Assembly (NCBI GenBank): GCA_963995505.1
Contig: OZ023188.1
Location: 15,265,912 to 15,329,911, forward strand
DNA: 64,000 nt
Direction of reading: 5' to 3'
DNA from: Hypericum androsaemum
Lineage: Eukaryota > Streptophyta > Magnoliopsida > Malpighiales > Hypericaceae
Numbering within the stretch: position 1 is the stretch's first letter; each line of letters starts with the position of its first letter. This document shows positions 31,335 through 44,500 of this stretch, piece by piece. A program made the translations under genes and the position numbers. The notes beneath the pieces are model-generated. The model had not been told where the DNA came from, made no database searches, and saw only the letters and a program-made list of their open reading frames with translations.

Positions 31335-34300
31335 GCTGTTTTTTATAGAAATAAACCGAACATATATTAAAGCAACTATTAAGTGGGAAAGTGTGCAAAC
31401 AGAAGAACATCGAGCTCCGCTGAGAATTACAAGCCAAACTCCCAGGAGAAGTCCATTCCTACACGACTTATTACTTAACCAATCAGTTACTTGGTTAAGA
31501 GATCTAGGAATATAGATAAGCGAACACAAATGTAAATCAACCAACAACACACGAAGGCGAGAAACAAGGTCTTCAACCCGCCAATGTACACTCAATGTTG
31601 GATCCTTTACAAACGAGTACACCAGAAAGTAGTCTGTCTCAACCACGGAAGGCACACCGTGGAACAAAAGTTGGATAGCTAACAGAGCAAGTTCCATAGC
31701 GTATAACTCTACTTCTAAGGGAGAAGAAGCCACTCGCAGATCTGTTTGACCTTCAATGATAAGGTCTTGGTGATTCCTTGCAACCGCAACGATCCCGGCA
31801 GGAGACGAAAAGTCTATCCAGGAGGCATCACAATTATACTTTACAGCACCAGCAGCTGGGGCCCTCCATGAAGATGGGTGATCAATAGCTGGGTCACGAA
31901 CCTACAGATTAGCTCCAGTAATCTACAAAAATTTAGAACACGAATAAGAAGCTCTGTGTGCAGTAACAATCAGATCAATACTAATGTCATCAAACAAGAA
32001 ATTATTTATAGATAACCAAATGTTCTAATGTGCATGGCAAAAGAATAAAGATCATAATCCACAGGAGAATGAAACCTACTAAGAATCAAAAATAACCATT
32101 TGCTAAAAGACAGGTGAAGCACATTACTAAACCCAAAATTGACAGAACAACTATGTCAAGTGGCCCTAGCATGAGGGCATAGAAAAATAGAAGTAACACA
32201 ATTTCATCAGCTAGATCACAGATAGTACAATGCAGAGATCTTGAAAGCTTTCTCCTAAACAGATTAGCAGCACACGGGATGCTATTTCTAGCCAGACACC
32301 AGATAAAATTTTGAACTTTGGGAGGAACTTTGAACTTTCAAATCTTATTCCAAATACCTCGATTAAAAGGCAAATCATTGATGCCAGAAGGCAACTGGGG
32401 AGGTCTACTCACTTGATTACTCTAGAACAATGGTATCCTCGTTTAACCGAAAAGCTTATCTGGAGAAGATAATCTTCACAAAGAAATTGAAGAGATAGCC
32501 TACTGCTGAGCTACTGAAAATAGATTCTGCAAAAGATCAAAGTTTCAACTCATGGTGGAAACAAAAAATAGATCATAAACTAAGGGAAAAGGAGAAGTAA
32601 ATGCGAACTAGCATCAATCCTTGACCTTGGGAGGCAAGAAACCCAGGGATCATTCCAAATGTAAGTGGAACGACGATCACCAATCTTAAAGAACAAACCA
32701 TCCACAAGAGCATCTCTTCCAACCACAAGGCTATTCCAGACCCAAGAAGGTTTGTAACCCTTAGCGACAGAGAACAAATCCAAGTTTGGGAAATACATAC
32801 CCTTTAGAAGTTTGAAACACAGAGTCTTTACAGCTGAAGAGCCTCCAAACTTGCTTAATAAGAAGAGCAATATTGAAGACTCTCATACTTTGAAACCCAA
32901 GCCTCCCTTAACTTTAGAGTCAGTAAATTTACACCAACTCAACCAATGAATTTTTCATTTATCAGGGTCACCAGACCACCAAAATCTAGCCATCAAGTTG
33001 TTTGGATTATCACAAAAAGAGTTGGAAAACAGAAGACATTGCATTAGAAAATAAAGAATATATGAAAGAACTGACTTAATTAAGACCTCTCTACCAGACA
33101 TAGAGAGCAACTTTTGCTTCCAACTCGAAGTCTTGGCCAATATTTTTTCAAAGATAAAGTTCAGGGTCTCCTTCTTGGACCTCTCGCAGAATGAAGAGAG
33201 CCCAAGATACATATTGTCCGCATGCATAACTTTCATGACCAAAACAGAAGAGATGGCTGCAATATTACATGCATCTTTCCATCTAGCAAAAAGAGTGTTA
33301 GACTTATGAAAGTTAACGCTTCGACCTAAAATAATACAAAAAGTGGTCAACATGTACTTAATATCCTCGGCTTCACCCACACTAGCCTTTCCAAAGAGAA
33401 GCGTGTCATCTGCAAAAAGAATGTGAGACAAGATATGGCAATGATGATTTAAAGAAAAATCATGAATCATGCCTCTAACTCTAGCACTATGAACAAAATG
33501 AGCAAGTGAATCAGAGACAAACAAAATGAGGAAAGGGGATAGAGGATCCCCTTGCCTAATGTCCTGAGAAGCAGAAAACCAATGCATAGGTTGGCCATTA
33601 AACATCATACTATAAGAAGTGGATTTAATTCAACTCATCACACAACCAACCTATTTAGGAGGAAAACTAAGCTTAACCATGATTCTCTAAAAAAACCCAA
33701 ATCCACGAAATCATAAGCTTTCATTAAATATAACTTAATAGCCATAGAATTAGACTTCTTCTTCTTAGAAGACTTAAGAAAATAAAAGGCTTCATGTGTA
33801 ATGATAATATTATCTTGAATACAATGATCTTTAACAAAGGCAGCTTGGCATTCAGAAATCAAACAATGCATCCACGGACTCAACCTATTAGCTAATACTT
33901 TGGAATAAACCTTATAGCAAAATTGCATAAGCTAATAGGTCTGAAGCAATGCACAAAGGTAGGAAACTTATTCTTAGGAATAAGGGAAATGAAAGTTCTA
34001 TTGAGATCAGGGGGCACCACGGCAGTATTAAAAAGATTTTGAACCAGCCCAAAGAAACCTATCATAATAAACCTATCTTTCATAATCAGCCAATTTTTTT
34101 GATAAATAGACCAGGAAACCTATCAGGGCCCGATGATTTAGTACTCCCCATTGTAAAAACAACCGACTTAACCTCCTTAAAAGTGATAGGTCTCACAAGA
34201 TCGCCAAACATTGCCCCCGTGACCAACGAAAGGATGCATTCAAGAATAACCGAAGAATCAGAGGTAATAGTTTGAGTGTAAAGATCTTAAAAGTGAGACT

Positions 34301-37060
34301 AAACTATAGCCTGAAGCTTAGCTTCATCATCTAACCAAGAACCATCAGAGACTTGCAGTTTGATTACCTGATTGAATTACCTTTTCTGAGTTATAGTAGT
34401 GTGGAAAATGTTGTATTCATGTCACCCCAAGAAAACCGATTAACCTGCGATTTGTATTGCCAAAATACCTCCTCTTTCAAGTGAAGATCCACAAGCTCTA
34501 ATTTGATTCCAACCTTTAACCCATTGCATTGAGACACATGGTTCGATGCTTGAATCAGAAGAAATTGACTCGTCAATTCCTCGATCCTAGTTGAAATTTT
34601 TGCTCAAGCAAATCAAGTCAGAGGCACAACAAGCAATTTTTTTTTTAAAAATAATAGGAGGAATATCACAAGAATAAATAGACCACGAGTAGTCGATAAC
34701 ATCTCTACATCCCTCCATCTTGTCCAGAAAGCTTTAAAATGAAAGGGTCAGTATTTAGAACCAAAAAATAGTGATCTGAACCTTTGATAAGATCATGGAT
34801 CAACCGAGCTTTGGAAAAAGTGTCCCTCCAACTGGCATTAGCAAGCCCACAATCCAATCTTTGAAGCATATTAGCTTCTCTAAACTAAAGATTAGACCAT
34901 GTGAATGAATATCTTTGAACCCCAAATCAATGAGCTTACCCTAGAGGATGAACTCCTGCAGAGAGCAAGCTGCCAAAAATCAAGATGGTTGCCTCCTAAC
35001 CTCTCCCCAGCGGAGGCAATGAGATTGAGGTCCCCAATGCACATAAAAAGAGAGGAGGGATTCAAACATGACTGGGAAAAATTCTGCAAAAATCTCTGCT
35101 TCCCAGCAGAGTCGGGCTCACCGTAAATAAAAGAACAAAACTAAATGAGAATTGATTTAGCAAACAACAGGATGTATGTACACAATTCTTAGAAAAGCTC
35201 AAGATATCAATTTTAATCCCGCTTGTCCACCACAATGCCAAACCCCCGGACCTACCCCAGGGGTCAACGTAAAAGCTAAAGTTAAATTTGTAATGTCGTC
35301 TAACACAATGAAGTTTCTTGCCAGTTTGTTTGGTTTCCATCAAAAAGGAAACAAGAGGACGGTGTTTTCTAATCGGGCCTTTAAGCAGACGAATTGTCGA
35401 GAGGTTACCTAGCCCCCGACAATTCCAGATGAAGCAACTCATTGTGACTTACTGTCTCCCGAGATGAAGGTGAGATTTTTTAAACAACAATCTCTGAGTT
35501 AGACTCATGCTGAGGAGTAGGGGTGGAAAATACCCGAGAGGATAAGGAAATAGGGGAAAGCTCCTTGATGACCAGATGAGTGGCTTTGCTGGAAAGAAAG
35601 TAGGATTAGGTTGATAGTGGATTCCACGTGTAGGTGAGAGGGGGGGAGTAGGAGAGATGGGGATTAAACTCATGAAAGGGGAATCAAAGAGTTTCTTCAG
35701 AATATGGACCTTCACATGAATGACCAAACTAGTTGGATTAAAATCAGAGGCTAAAGAGCTCTGAGCTCGAGAGATAGAAAATCCCTCAGACGACGACGTG
35801 GCCAAAAGAGGACCCACAGAGTTGGCAGGAGGACCCCCAACATGGTGGCACTTTTGAACTTAGGAATCACTTATTGGACCTCCTAGGTAAGTGAGCGCAG
35901 AGGTAAAGAAATTACCAAAGGGTCCCTCCCCAAAGTGGAAATAGATTTTCGAGCAGGAACAATGGCAGCATGGTCAACAACCAAAGAGACATCTACAATC
36001 ACCGGAGGAAGAGCCCGGACGAGCCTCCGGCCTGGAATGAGGATTGAAGCCATCGCATGAACGGCCAGAAAAACTCAAACGCAGAAAGTCTGCCTTCAAC
36101 CACAAGCCAAAAGGGAGGGCTTTGTACACCATGCCACGAAGTAAATCCGCAATTTGAGCTTCAATGGCATAGAACTGATTGGAATGGCCAAGCTTGCCAC
36201 AGAAAAGCAAAACTCAGGCAGGCATATATGCTTGAACAAAATTTGCCAAGGGTCCAAACTACCCCGAAGGATGCGGAACACCCATGAGGAACGAAAGATC
36301 CACCATAACAGAAACCTTCAAACATAAGGCAGCACCCAGCTCAGGAAACGCAAGATCATTTTCATCAACAGAGATGAGGCCACAAAACTGTCTACCGACA
36401 ACCTCCACCATAGAACGAGAAATCAAGTTCCACGAAAGGCCGTGAACTTGGACCTGGAAAATTGTAGTTGAGAAATCAACCAAAGACCAAGGGATACTCA
36501 GATCCCACTTTTTGAGGATCAAGAGCTTGTCAGCAACAAACCAAGGCATATTGTTTAGCACCCAGTTAAAGTCCTCCTACAACCAAAATGAGAAGGAGAT
36601 GATATACATGTCCAGGTCGCCCATCAGCAAGGACATAGCCCAGGACTTGGACTAGCTCGCCTTAATAGCCGAAAACTTGAAGGGACGAGATGAGATGAGC
36701 TTCCTGACAGGAACGAGCTAAGAATCCCAGCAATCTGGCTCATCACTAAGCTCTAGGGCGATATCCAACCTATGTTTCAGCAAGTTGACCTCATTTAACA
36801 AATCAACCAGAACCAAACTTTGAACTAGTTCAGAGTCCATGATGAAGGTCAATGTCCTAAAGAAAATAAGAATCTACTAGGTAAAGGAAAAGGTAAAAGC
36901 GAGGGAAGGTTAAAGGAAGGTTGGTGGGAGATTGATGAAAGTAGTAGGTGGAGCTAGGTAGGTGGGAAGGAGTAAAAGCAAAGAAAGTATGAGAGGGAAA
37001 GAGACAGGGGAGAAGATGAGAGAGAAAGAGGGCTCTTAGAGAGAGGATATTTTAGTTTCC
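31335..37060 (-). mobile_element. LINE (L1-type non-LTR retrotransposon), nearly full length but broken
   Basis: Read right to left: a pyrimidine-rich 5' UTR (37060-36841); ORF1 from the ATG at 36840 (MDSELVQSLVLVDLLNEVN) with early stops, then DUF4283-like frames (36561-35974); ORF2 from 35442 with the endonuclease start MSCFIWNCRGLGNLSTIRLL; reverse transcriptase pieces (34083-33638, then 33608-32955 with GQP.H.F...RQGDPLSPFL and FADDTLLF); a connection or zinc region near 32870-32580; and RNase H (31733-31197, LEVELYAMELALLAI). Several stops and frameshifts separate these pieces, so it is dead. The 3' end is placed near a T-rich run (about 31336); the target duplication was not found. Confidence 0.88.
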
Positions 37061-37064
37061 TATT

Positions 37065-37770
37065 GGTGATGAAAGTAAGTTGAAAAACTAAAACTTCTTT
37101 CCTAGTAAACTTAGCTTAACCTTATCAATAGATTACAAAACTAAATTATAGAGTGAGTTTGTAATAGGTGATCTTTCAAGAAATTGGATTATCATCCATG
37201 TTTCAAAATTAAATATTCAATTGTATTAGACATTTCTATCTAATGTATGTACTCAAGTAGTTAGATTAACATCGGAGGACGTTATTCTAGTTTAATTAAT
37301 ATGTCCCGAGTTCGAGTTTTTGAAACACATTGGAGTTAAATACGTGTTGAGAAAACTTTGTCAACTTTTAAAGGTCTCATCCACTCATACTTGAATTAGT
37401 CAATATGGTAATATTCGGATACCGAAAAAATAGCAGCCGCTGAGTAAGGCATTACGTATGTGACAGTACGCACAGGTTGTATTGGATTGGACAGACAGGT
37501 AAGCCAAGAAAACCAAACAGCTCTTTTCTTTTCTTTTCTTTCCCTCTAATTACGTCCATACCAGGAAAACATCCTTAAAAAGGCGCTACCAGTTGGTAAT
37601 CGCAACAGATATTTCCTGCCATTCCGGGAGCTTGCACAATTCATCAAAATTCCATTTAATCATCCTCCACACGGCCATCTCCTTCCTTCCTCCACCCGAA
37701 CAGAACGAGAACGAGAGAGAGAGAAAGAGTTCCAACTTCCATCCTGGTCTCTCTCCCTAAGCAACCTTTT

Positions 37771-37815
<45 letters not shown>

Positions 37816-38301
37816 CTCCTCTCTCCTCTCTTCATTTTCTTTTCTGGGTCGTCTCCTCTTTGATCTTCTAATCAATAGTTATCCTCTTGGGTTCTTGCTC
37901 GTTCCTTCTCGCTGTTCATCGGAAGAATAATTGTATCAAGGCATGTAGATGGTGACGATGATCATTTCTGTTTACCCTTTTTGTATCGCCTATCTGCCAA
38001 GTTAAATTGGCCGATAAATCGAATAGTTTAAGGCAGAATCCGAGGAATCTCTTGCAACCCTCTTGTCTCCCAGGCATTAAATATAATAATCGGCAAAAAT
38101 AACACGGAGATCAACATCCATTTTTGGGTGAATCTCTGTAATACATATTCCGAACATTATTTTCGGACCATATATATGGGTTACTCTTCTAACGATATTT
38201 TTTCCATTCGTGCTGCTTTGACCAAACCTCCTTAAAATTGAATTCAATTTTGGGTTAACGTGTCTGTCCATTTTCTGCAGAAAGATTACTTTGGAGTGTA
38301 A
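37065..38301 (+). promoter_or_regulatory. Promoter and 5' UTR region of the BTB-TAZ gene
   Basis: A spacer follows the LINE up to about 37500, then a CT-rich leader-like stretch (37500-37870). TTTTCTGCAG at 38271-38280 looks like an acceptor just 22 bases before the ATG, so a 5' UTR intron is likely. A start-stop ATGTAG is at 37943-37948. The transcription start is not resolved. Confidence 0.4.
37774..37810. repeat. (CT)n microsatellite upstream of the BTB-TAZ gene
   Basis: About 17 CT units followed by CTCTC variants, probably in the promoter or 5' UTR of the BTB-TAZ gene. Confidence 0.95.
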
Positions 38302-39805
38302 ATGGAGAGAGTCGAAAATGGATGCGAGCAATCACTTGTTGTGGTGGCCAAGAAAGGGTGTCCGGAGCCGCCGCCGATGCCCGTCCGATCATTGATCAGT
38401 CACCCTCAAAAGGGTCGTTCACCGAATGGCGTGAAAGTACGAGGTTGCAGCTGCGTTTCATCCGCGGCCCGGGACATGTGGGATCGCTTGTTTGATGAAG
38501 GATATAAGGCGGATGTTGTGATCCATACCGATATCGGTGGCTGCCTCTATGCACACGCCAGTGTTCTTGTAAGTATCAGAGAGTTCGGCTCGGTTTTCCG
38601 GGTTACATTTCGTGTTCTTGTGTGCTAATCGCGGAGTGATCGTCCTAGGGTACGGCTTCTCCGGTGATGAAAGGCATGCTGAAGAAGCCCAAAGGCAATG
38701 CCAGGAAGCGATCGATCTCGATTTGCGGAGTTCCTCATGATGCTGTTCGGGTCTTCATCAGATTCCTCTATTCCTCCTGGTACTAGTTCAGCCTCCAAGT
38801 TTCTGCTGTCTGAAAATGGCGCGGGATTTCGGGTTAATGGAAGGCTTTGATGTTTGTTCTGCAGCTATGAAACGGAAGAAATGGAGGAATATGTGGTGCA
38901 CTTGTTGGTGCTCTCCCATGTATTTGTGGTTCCGGGGCTGAAGCGCATCTGCGAGCATATGTTAGAACAAAGTCACCTCACGGTGGAGAATGTGATCGAC
39001 ATTTTTCAGCTGGCGTTGCTCTGTGACGCGCCCCGCCTTTCGATCATATGCCACCGCATGATCCTCAAGAATTTTCGGGATGTCTCCACCACGGAAGGAT
39101 GGAACGCGATGAGGCTAAGCCACCCGGTGCTCGAGAAAGAGCTGCTCGAGTCCGTGATCGAAGAGGACAATGTGAGTTGGTCAAATTCATGATCTAGTAT
39201 CCTGTTTCGCCCTGAGGCTTTCGAGTTTTCTCATATCGTTCGTTTGATGCGCGCGCAGAGGCGGAAGGAGAGGAAGAGGAAGTTGAACGAGAGGAAGATA
39301 TATCTGCAGCTGTACGAGGCGATGGAGGCTCTGGTTCACATATGCAGAGATGGTTGCCGCACAATTGGCCCGCACGACAAGGACTTCGAAAAGAACCAGG
39401 GCCCCTGCCACTACGCGGCCTGCAAGGGGCTCGAGCAGCTGGTCCGCCATTTCGCGGGCTGCAAGCTCAGAGTCCCTGGTGGCTGCACTCATTGCAAGAG
39501 AATGTGGCAGCTGCTGGAGCTTCACTCTCGCCTCTGCATCGACTCCGACGCGTGTCGGGTTCCATTGTGCAAGTAAGCCAGCCATCTCTAGTCCGCACCC
39601 CGCTCTTGATCACTTGATCCAGGCTTCAAGAGCTTACCAAACTGCAATTTTCTTGTGCTTGTGCAGGAACTTCAAGGGGAGGATCATGAAACAGAGCAAG
39701 AAGGATGAGATAAAGTGGAGGATGTTGGTGAAGAAGATACTTAGAACGAAGAGAATTGGAGGGTCGCCATTCTTTTGCTCGGCGATTTCTTCCGGCTCTT
39801 GGTGA
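38302..39805 (+). CDS. BT: BTB/POZ and TAZ domain protein (BT family)
   Basis: Five exons join in frame: 38302-38568, 38649-38779, 38865-39171, 39259-39572 and 39667-39805, giving 385 aa. A BTB domain (about residues 70-175) begins [16 protein letters not shown] and continues through [16 protein letters not shown] and [16 protein letters not shown]-like helical region follows. A TAZ zinc finger (about residues 255-345) supplies spaced Cys/His (HICRDGC, CHYAAC, HFAGC, CTHC, HSRLC, CRVPLC). The C-terminus [19 protein letters not shown] is a basic amphipathic calmodulin-binding-like segment. Plant BT1-BT5 proteins bridge CUL3 E3 ligases and transcription factors, act in nitrate, sugar and hormone responses and gametophyte development, and bind calmodulin. 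No defect seen. The in-frame ATG at 38302 is the only start that precedes the BTB fold. Confidence 0.95.
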
Positions 39806-41430
39806 TATATTATATAGCGAAGTCCATTTTAATTATGAGCTTGTACAATTTAAAACACCATTGGCCTGATTTGTAAGTGCTGAGATTCGAACCTGGTTGG
39901 TGTCGATACGAGGTTATTATGGGCATCAATTGGAACAGTAGATGGGTTAGTTGAGTTGTACAACTTGTAATTACATTGGAAATTTTTTTAAAAAAGTTAC
40001 TGTTGGAGATTGACGCTTGTAATAAAGTGATAAATATTTGTTGAGATAATTATATCATACAAAATTTGCATTTTTATCTGACTCGTACCCGAAAGTGATT
40101 TAAAAAAAAGTTATTGTCCCTTATTGAAAACTTCTTATCATTCAAAATTTACAGAGGTGGAGACTAAAATGTTGCACAGATAAAAGTAACATAAAAAAAA
40201 AGGAAAAGGAAGAGGCCCATTTTATATCCTAAAAGCTCGTAACCCAATTCCTTCAAGGCCCACCTTGAAGGAGGGGTTGGATTTGGTCCTGGACACGTAA
40301 AATACGCCAGGATCGTCTGGGACGATAAAATGGTTTGCCTAGTTATGATAGAATGGTCTACCCAGTTATGATAAAATAGTTTCACGGGGGACCATCCTGG
40401 ATAAATCGAGACTGCCCCGGGATAAAATAGTATATCCCGTGTATTTTCAATAGTCTGCCTTGTATATCCAATGGTATGTTCCGTGTATATCCAATAGTCT
40501 GCCATCCGGGATCGTCCTGAGTGGCCCATTCCAAGACCAAATGTGGTTGAAGGATGGGTCTTTTGTATGATCGTAGATGGGCCTTTAAATTTCTAGCAAA
40601 AAATAGCTCAATGTAATTGCTATGTTCAATTTTGTAGACAATGTTATAAACACCTAGATTTTTCACTCTGAACATTCTCTCTAACTTGTGGTCTTCTGTC
40701 TTTCTTTTTTTCCTATTAGAACTTTGAATGAAGACTTCGAATAGGCTTGGAAACGGGTTAACTAGTAACGTTGTTGTTCGGATACGGACATACGAAGGCA
40801 GAGATAACTGGATTCATTGTCAGTCACATTCTCGTGGAGAGAACAAATTTACTTTGCCGACCGCCTTCTGAGAGCTGGCCAACTTGTTGATTCAGAAAAG
40901 GTGTGCCTTAACTTGATCTTGGAGATGTTGCCTTGCTAGATGTTCTTTACTGATGAAGTTTTTCATGCAGTTACATAGAAGTAGGCCTATAACCTTAGGT
41001 GTTCTTTACTAGTTGATCTATGTGCTCGGTGTTATATGAAAACGGTGTTTATAACCTCTCAAAGCGGGAAAAGTAGATTGGACAGTTAAAACTATGGTTG
41101 CCCTTCAAAGGGAAGGTAGAACACAAAAAAGAGTGAGTAATTCCGGATTGCAACTTCACCGGTAAAAGAATACCATAGACGTCAAAGAGAAAAACTATAT
41201 AGCTTTTAATTTATTAGGAGGTATAAAATGTGGGAAACAGCAGTTTCTCCCTGAAGTAACTAACTGTATGCGCACTTTGGCTTTTATAAACTAAAGCTGT
41301 TTCCAACAATTTGCTTCTTGCTAACTGTATAGTAGTTATACTTGTCCTCTAACGCAAGGATTGTGCTGGAAGGAAGAATATGCTTCTCTTTCCGTAAGCT
41401 ACTTCTTGTTGGCTCTAACTAGAAACTTGA
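39806..41430. other. Spacer between the BTB-TAZ and formin genes
   Basis: 3' flanks of two convergent genes. It holds a small inverted-repeat element (about 40208-40586); the rest shows nothing I can support. Confidence 0.6.
40208..40586. mobile_element. MITE-like inverted-repeat element
   Basis: The left arm from AGGCCCATTTTA (about 40213) has an inverted, diverged partner ending at GATGGGCCTT (about 40576). Matching inner blocks are GGTTGGATTTGGTCCTGG near 40273 and CCAAGACCAAATGTGG near 40531, and CCAGGATCGTC near 40308 and GATCGTCCTGAG near 40510. No coding potential; target duplication not resolved. Confidence 0.55.
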
Positions 41431-41531
41431 ATCTTGTCAATGATGGTGCCACCGCACTCTTTCTGCTGCATTGCTTGGGGAAAACTGAGACTAACTACGA
41501 ATGTATCGGTATCAAGTGATTTCAAGGGGCT

Positions 41532-44500
41532 TTATGATGATGAACTTTCCTCGTCGGAACTTCTGTCCTGTGCAGCATTGTATTGGATGAGAACCGGTAG
41601 GGAAGCAGCAGCAGCAGCAGATATCCGAAATGATCTAGCAGCGCCCACCACCGTTCTGTCCTGCATCATCCCTACATCTTTGCATACGTGGTCTAATATG
41701 TTCAGGAAATCTCTAACAATCATGAATATTCTGAAAGGTTGGGCTCCTTCCTTTGCTGTATCCCCATGGAAATACTCAGTTACCTCCTTAACAAGTGCTA
41801 GGGCCTTTCTTTCATCCATTTTCACCCTCATGATCTCCTCATCAGCCTCCCTTATGAACATTTTCTTCGACTTGAAGAACGTCCCTTGTGTATCTGGCTG
41901 CTCGTACTGCAAAACCAATCTAACTTTCTCGAGTCCAGATTCAAGTTTTGACACATAGCTGCTGAGAACATCAGAGTCCATCCCCGCAGCCTTTTTGACA
42001 TTGCCGAGGTCTCTGCTAAGTCCTGACACAACCTGCAATCCTTGTTTCCTGAAATCTTCTTCCCTCGTCCTTGTTTGAGTACTGGCTTCAAGATTCTCAA
42101 TCTTAGAATCACCACTCAAGCCTTCGGATCTAATAATTTCTTGAACCACAAAGTGGAGTAATGTTGTCTTTCCATCTGTGCCCTTTATGTCTACAAGCTT
42201 CAGGAGTGTTTCGAGCTTAAAAGCTTTCGCATCCCCCCGGTTTGTGCCAACATTCATTCGATTTCCAGTCCTGAGAACAGCTTCAAGGAGTTTGAGGAAC
42301 AGTCTGCTATTCTTCAGTTCCTCACTTGCTTCCTAACAAAGATGAAGATATTTACCCATGATTGTTTACTTCTCGGAAATACGGAACTGAAACATAGGAC
42401 TTCTAAAAAGCAGTTGGCTTGAGAGTAATCGTACCTCTAGAGTCTGAAATGATCTTCTCAAATACCCAACTTCTGTATCAAAATTGGCTCTGTAAAGCAT
42501 TGCTTCCACCCTTTTAAAGGCGAAAGGAATATCCAGCACTGCCTTAAGAAATCGTTCTGCTGAGCCGAGCTTGGAGACATCACCATGGTAATCTCTAAGT
42601 TTGATCTCTTCTTCCTTTGTTGGAGCCATCTTCACAAGAGTTTCCAACAGTTCCGCTCCCAAGCTTTCGTGGTTCCCTGTGGCGTGCAAACGGAAACACA
42701 AAAGCTTATTATTTCGGATTTCATGGGATCAATTCGATGCTATTAAAGTTAGGAAGCAGGTATCAGAAATGCGTGCACACTTGGATACATTTTCTCTAAA
42801 ACTCCCAGCATTCTTAAAGTTCCATTGTCCATAAAGTTGCAGGAGACCCTATGTTGTCAATAGCGCGCTATAGCGGCGTTATGTAGCGTTTTTCATACCT
42901 ACCGCTACGATATGCTGCTGCTAAACGCTATTGACAGTAGCGGCCGCTATAGCGGCCAAATAGCGGTATAAGGTAGTGACAATCTTTTGTTTACTCTAGC
43001 TCCAGAGGCAATTGACAATCTAGATAAGCATTTTCTTCAGTTCTGAAACTTTGTCTGGCTTGTTCGTCACTCACTACTCACGAGCACTTTGCACATTATG
43101 TCGGTTAACAAATGTACAAGCTAGTGATCATTCATCTTCTAAGATTTATTACAAAACATTATGAGTACCGGTAATCATTTCTTCTTGTTTGGGTCAAGGA
43201 ACCTTGCTAGGCAAGGATCAAGGTTTCTCGTGGAGCTGCTGCAATTATGAGCATTCAAAAGGGTTGCTTAAAGCACAAACGGAAGGGAAAGAATATTTAC
43301 CTTGGTTGCTTTTGAAAATGGCCCCAACTATTATCAAGAGTTCCTATTTGATCGGATATATGTGGTTTTACTTTCTCTTGTAACGAACTAAGTTGACTGA
43401 CTGCTTGATAGCAGCTTTTTTGCAGAAAGATCTAATTCACTACGAACAAAGAAAGTTTCAGCCAAGAAAGGACTCTGGAAATTTTTTACCCCATATCCGA
43501 GTTACGGTGAATTCGTTTTAGAGAGACTCGGGTTCAAGTGTTAGGTCGTATGCTATTTATATTGTGACATCCTCTATTTCTAGTTAATGTAGCTAGATAC
43601 CTAAGCTATGTGCATAGAAAACAAGACTACTTACCATCTAGAAGAGCCTCGGACACTTCAGCTGGAGTCACATTCAGAGCTCTCAAAAGTATAGCTATGT
43701 TCTGCGACTTCTTGGGATCCAACACTCTGTCCATGCTCTCGACGGGAGGCAGAACCGATCTTCTTGTGGAGGATTCTCTGTTAGCTGAATTCGCGGAATT
43801 GCAGCCGAAAAGGCTCTCCATCTTGTCCTCGTTCAACCTGACAACCAAATGAACACAAACACATCACATTCTGCAGAATACAGCCCCCACGCATCAGCGA
43901 AGAACGAACGAACGAACGAACGAATGCCAATTCTCGCTTACTGGAAGGAGCTGGATTTGATCTGGTCCCACACCGTGGCTCGGTCCGAGGTGGCTCTCAC
44001 TTTATCCCAGTGCAAAGGCTTCAACTTAGGCTTTTCTCCCTCACTCTCATCCATACCTCCCTTGTCCATTTGCTCCAAAGGTCTCGCGGATTCAGTTCTA
44101 TCTCTTTGCGAAGATCCTACCTCTCCTGTTGCCAATGCAGCCAGCGGAGGCCGAGGTGGAGGAGGCGGAGGCCGTGGTGGCTTATACACGGGCGGGATGA
44201 TCGCGTGCTTCATCTCAGGGGAAGCAGCCGAAGAAGAAAACCGCGATTTCGGCGAGGTTCTCTTAGAATGAGGAACACTATTAATAATGTTCACGCCGTT
44301 CCTTCCATTCGTTAACTTCACCGAGCCGCCACTCCGGGTCCGGCCAGCCGAAACCGGCGTGTAGAAACCGTCGTCATTGCTCACCGACGACCCTCCCGGA
44401 AACGTGCTCCCGCGACTCTCCTCGTCGGAGGACGACCCCGGCGCCGGCGAGGAGCTGTCCACGTGCTCGAATTGCGGCAGCGGCGGCAACGGTTGCAGGT

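Noticed and set aside
41434..41958. Open frame of 174 codons on +
   Set aside because: It is the opposite strand of the last formin exon, which has strong FH2 coding evidence.
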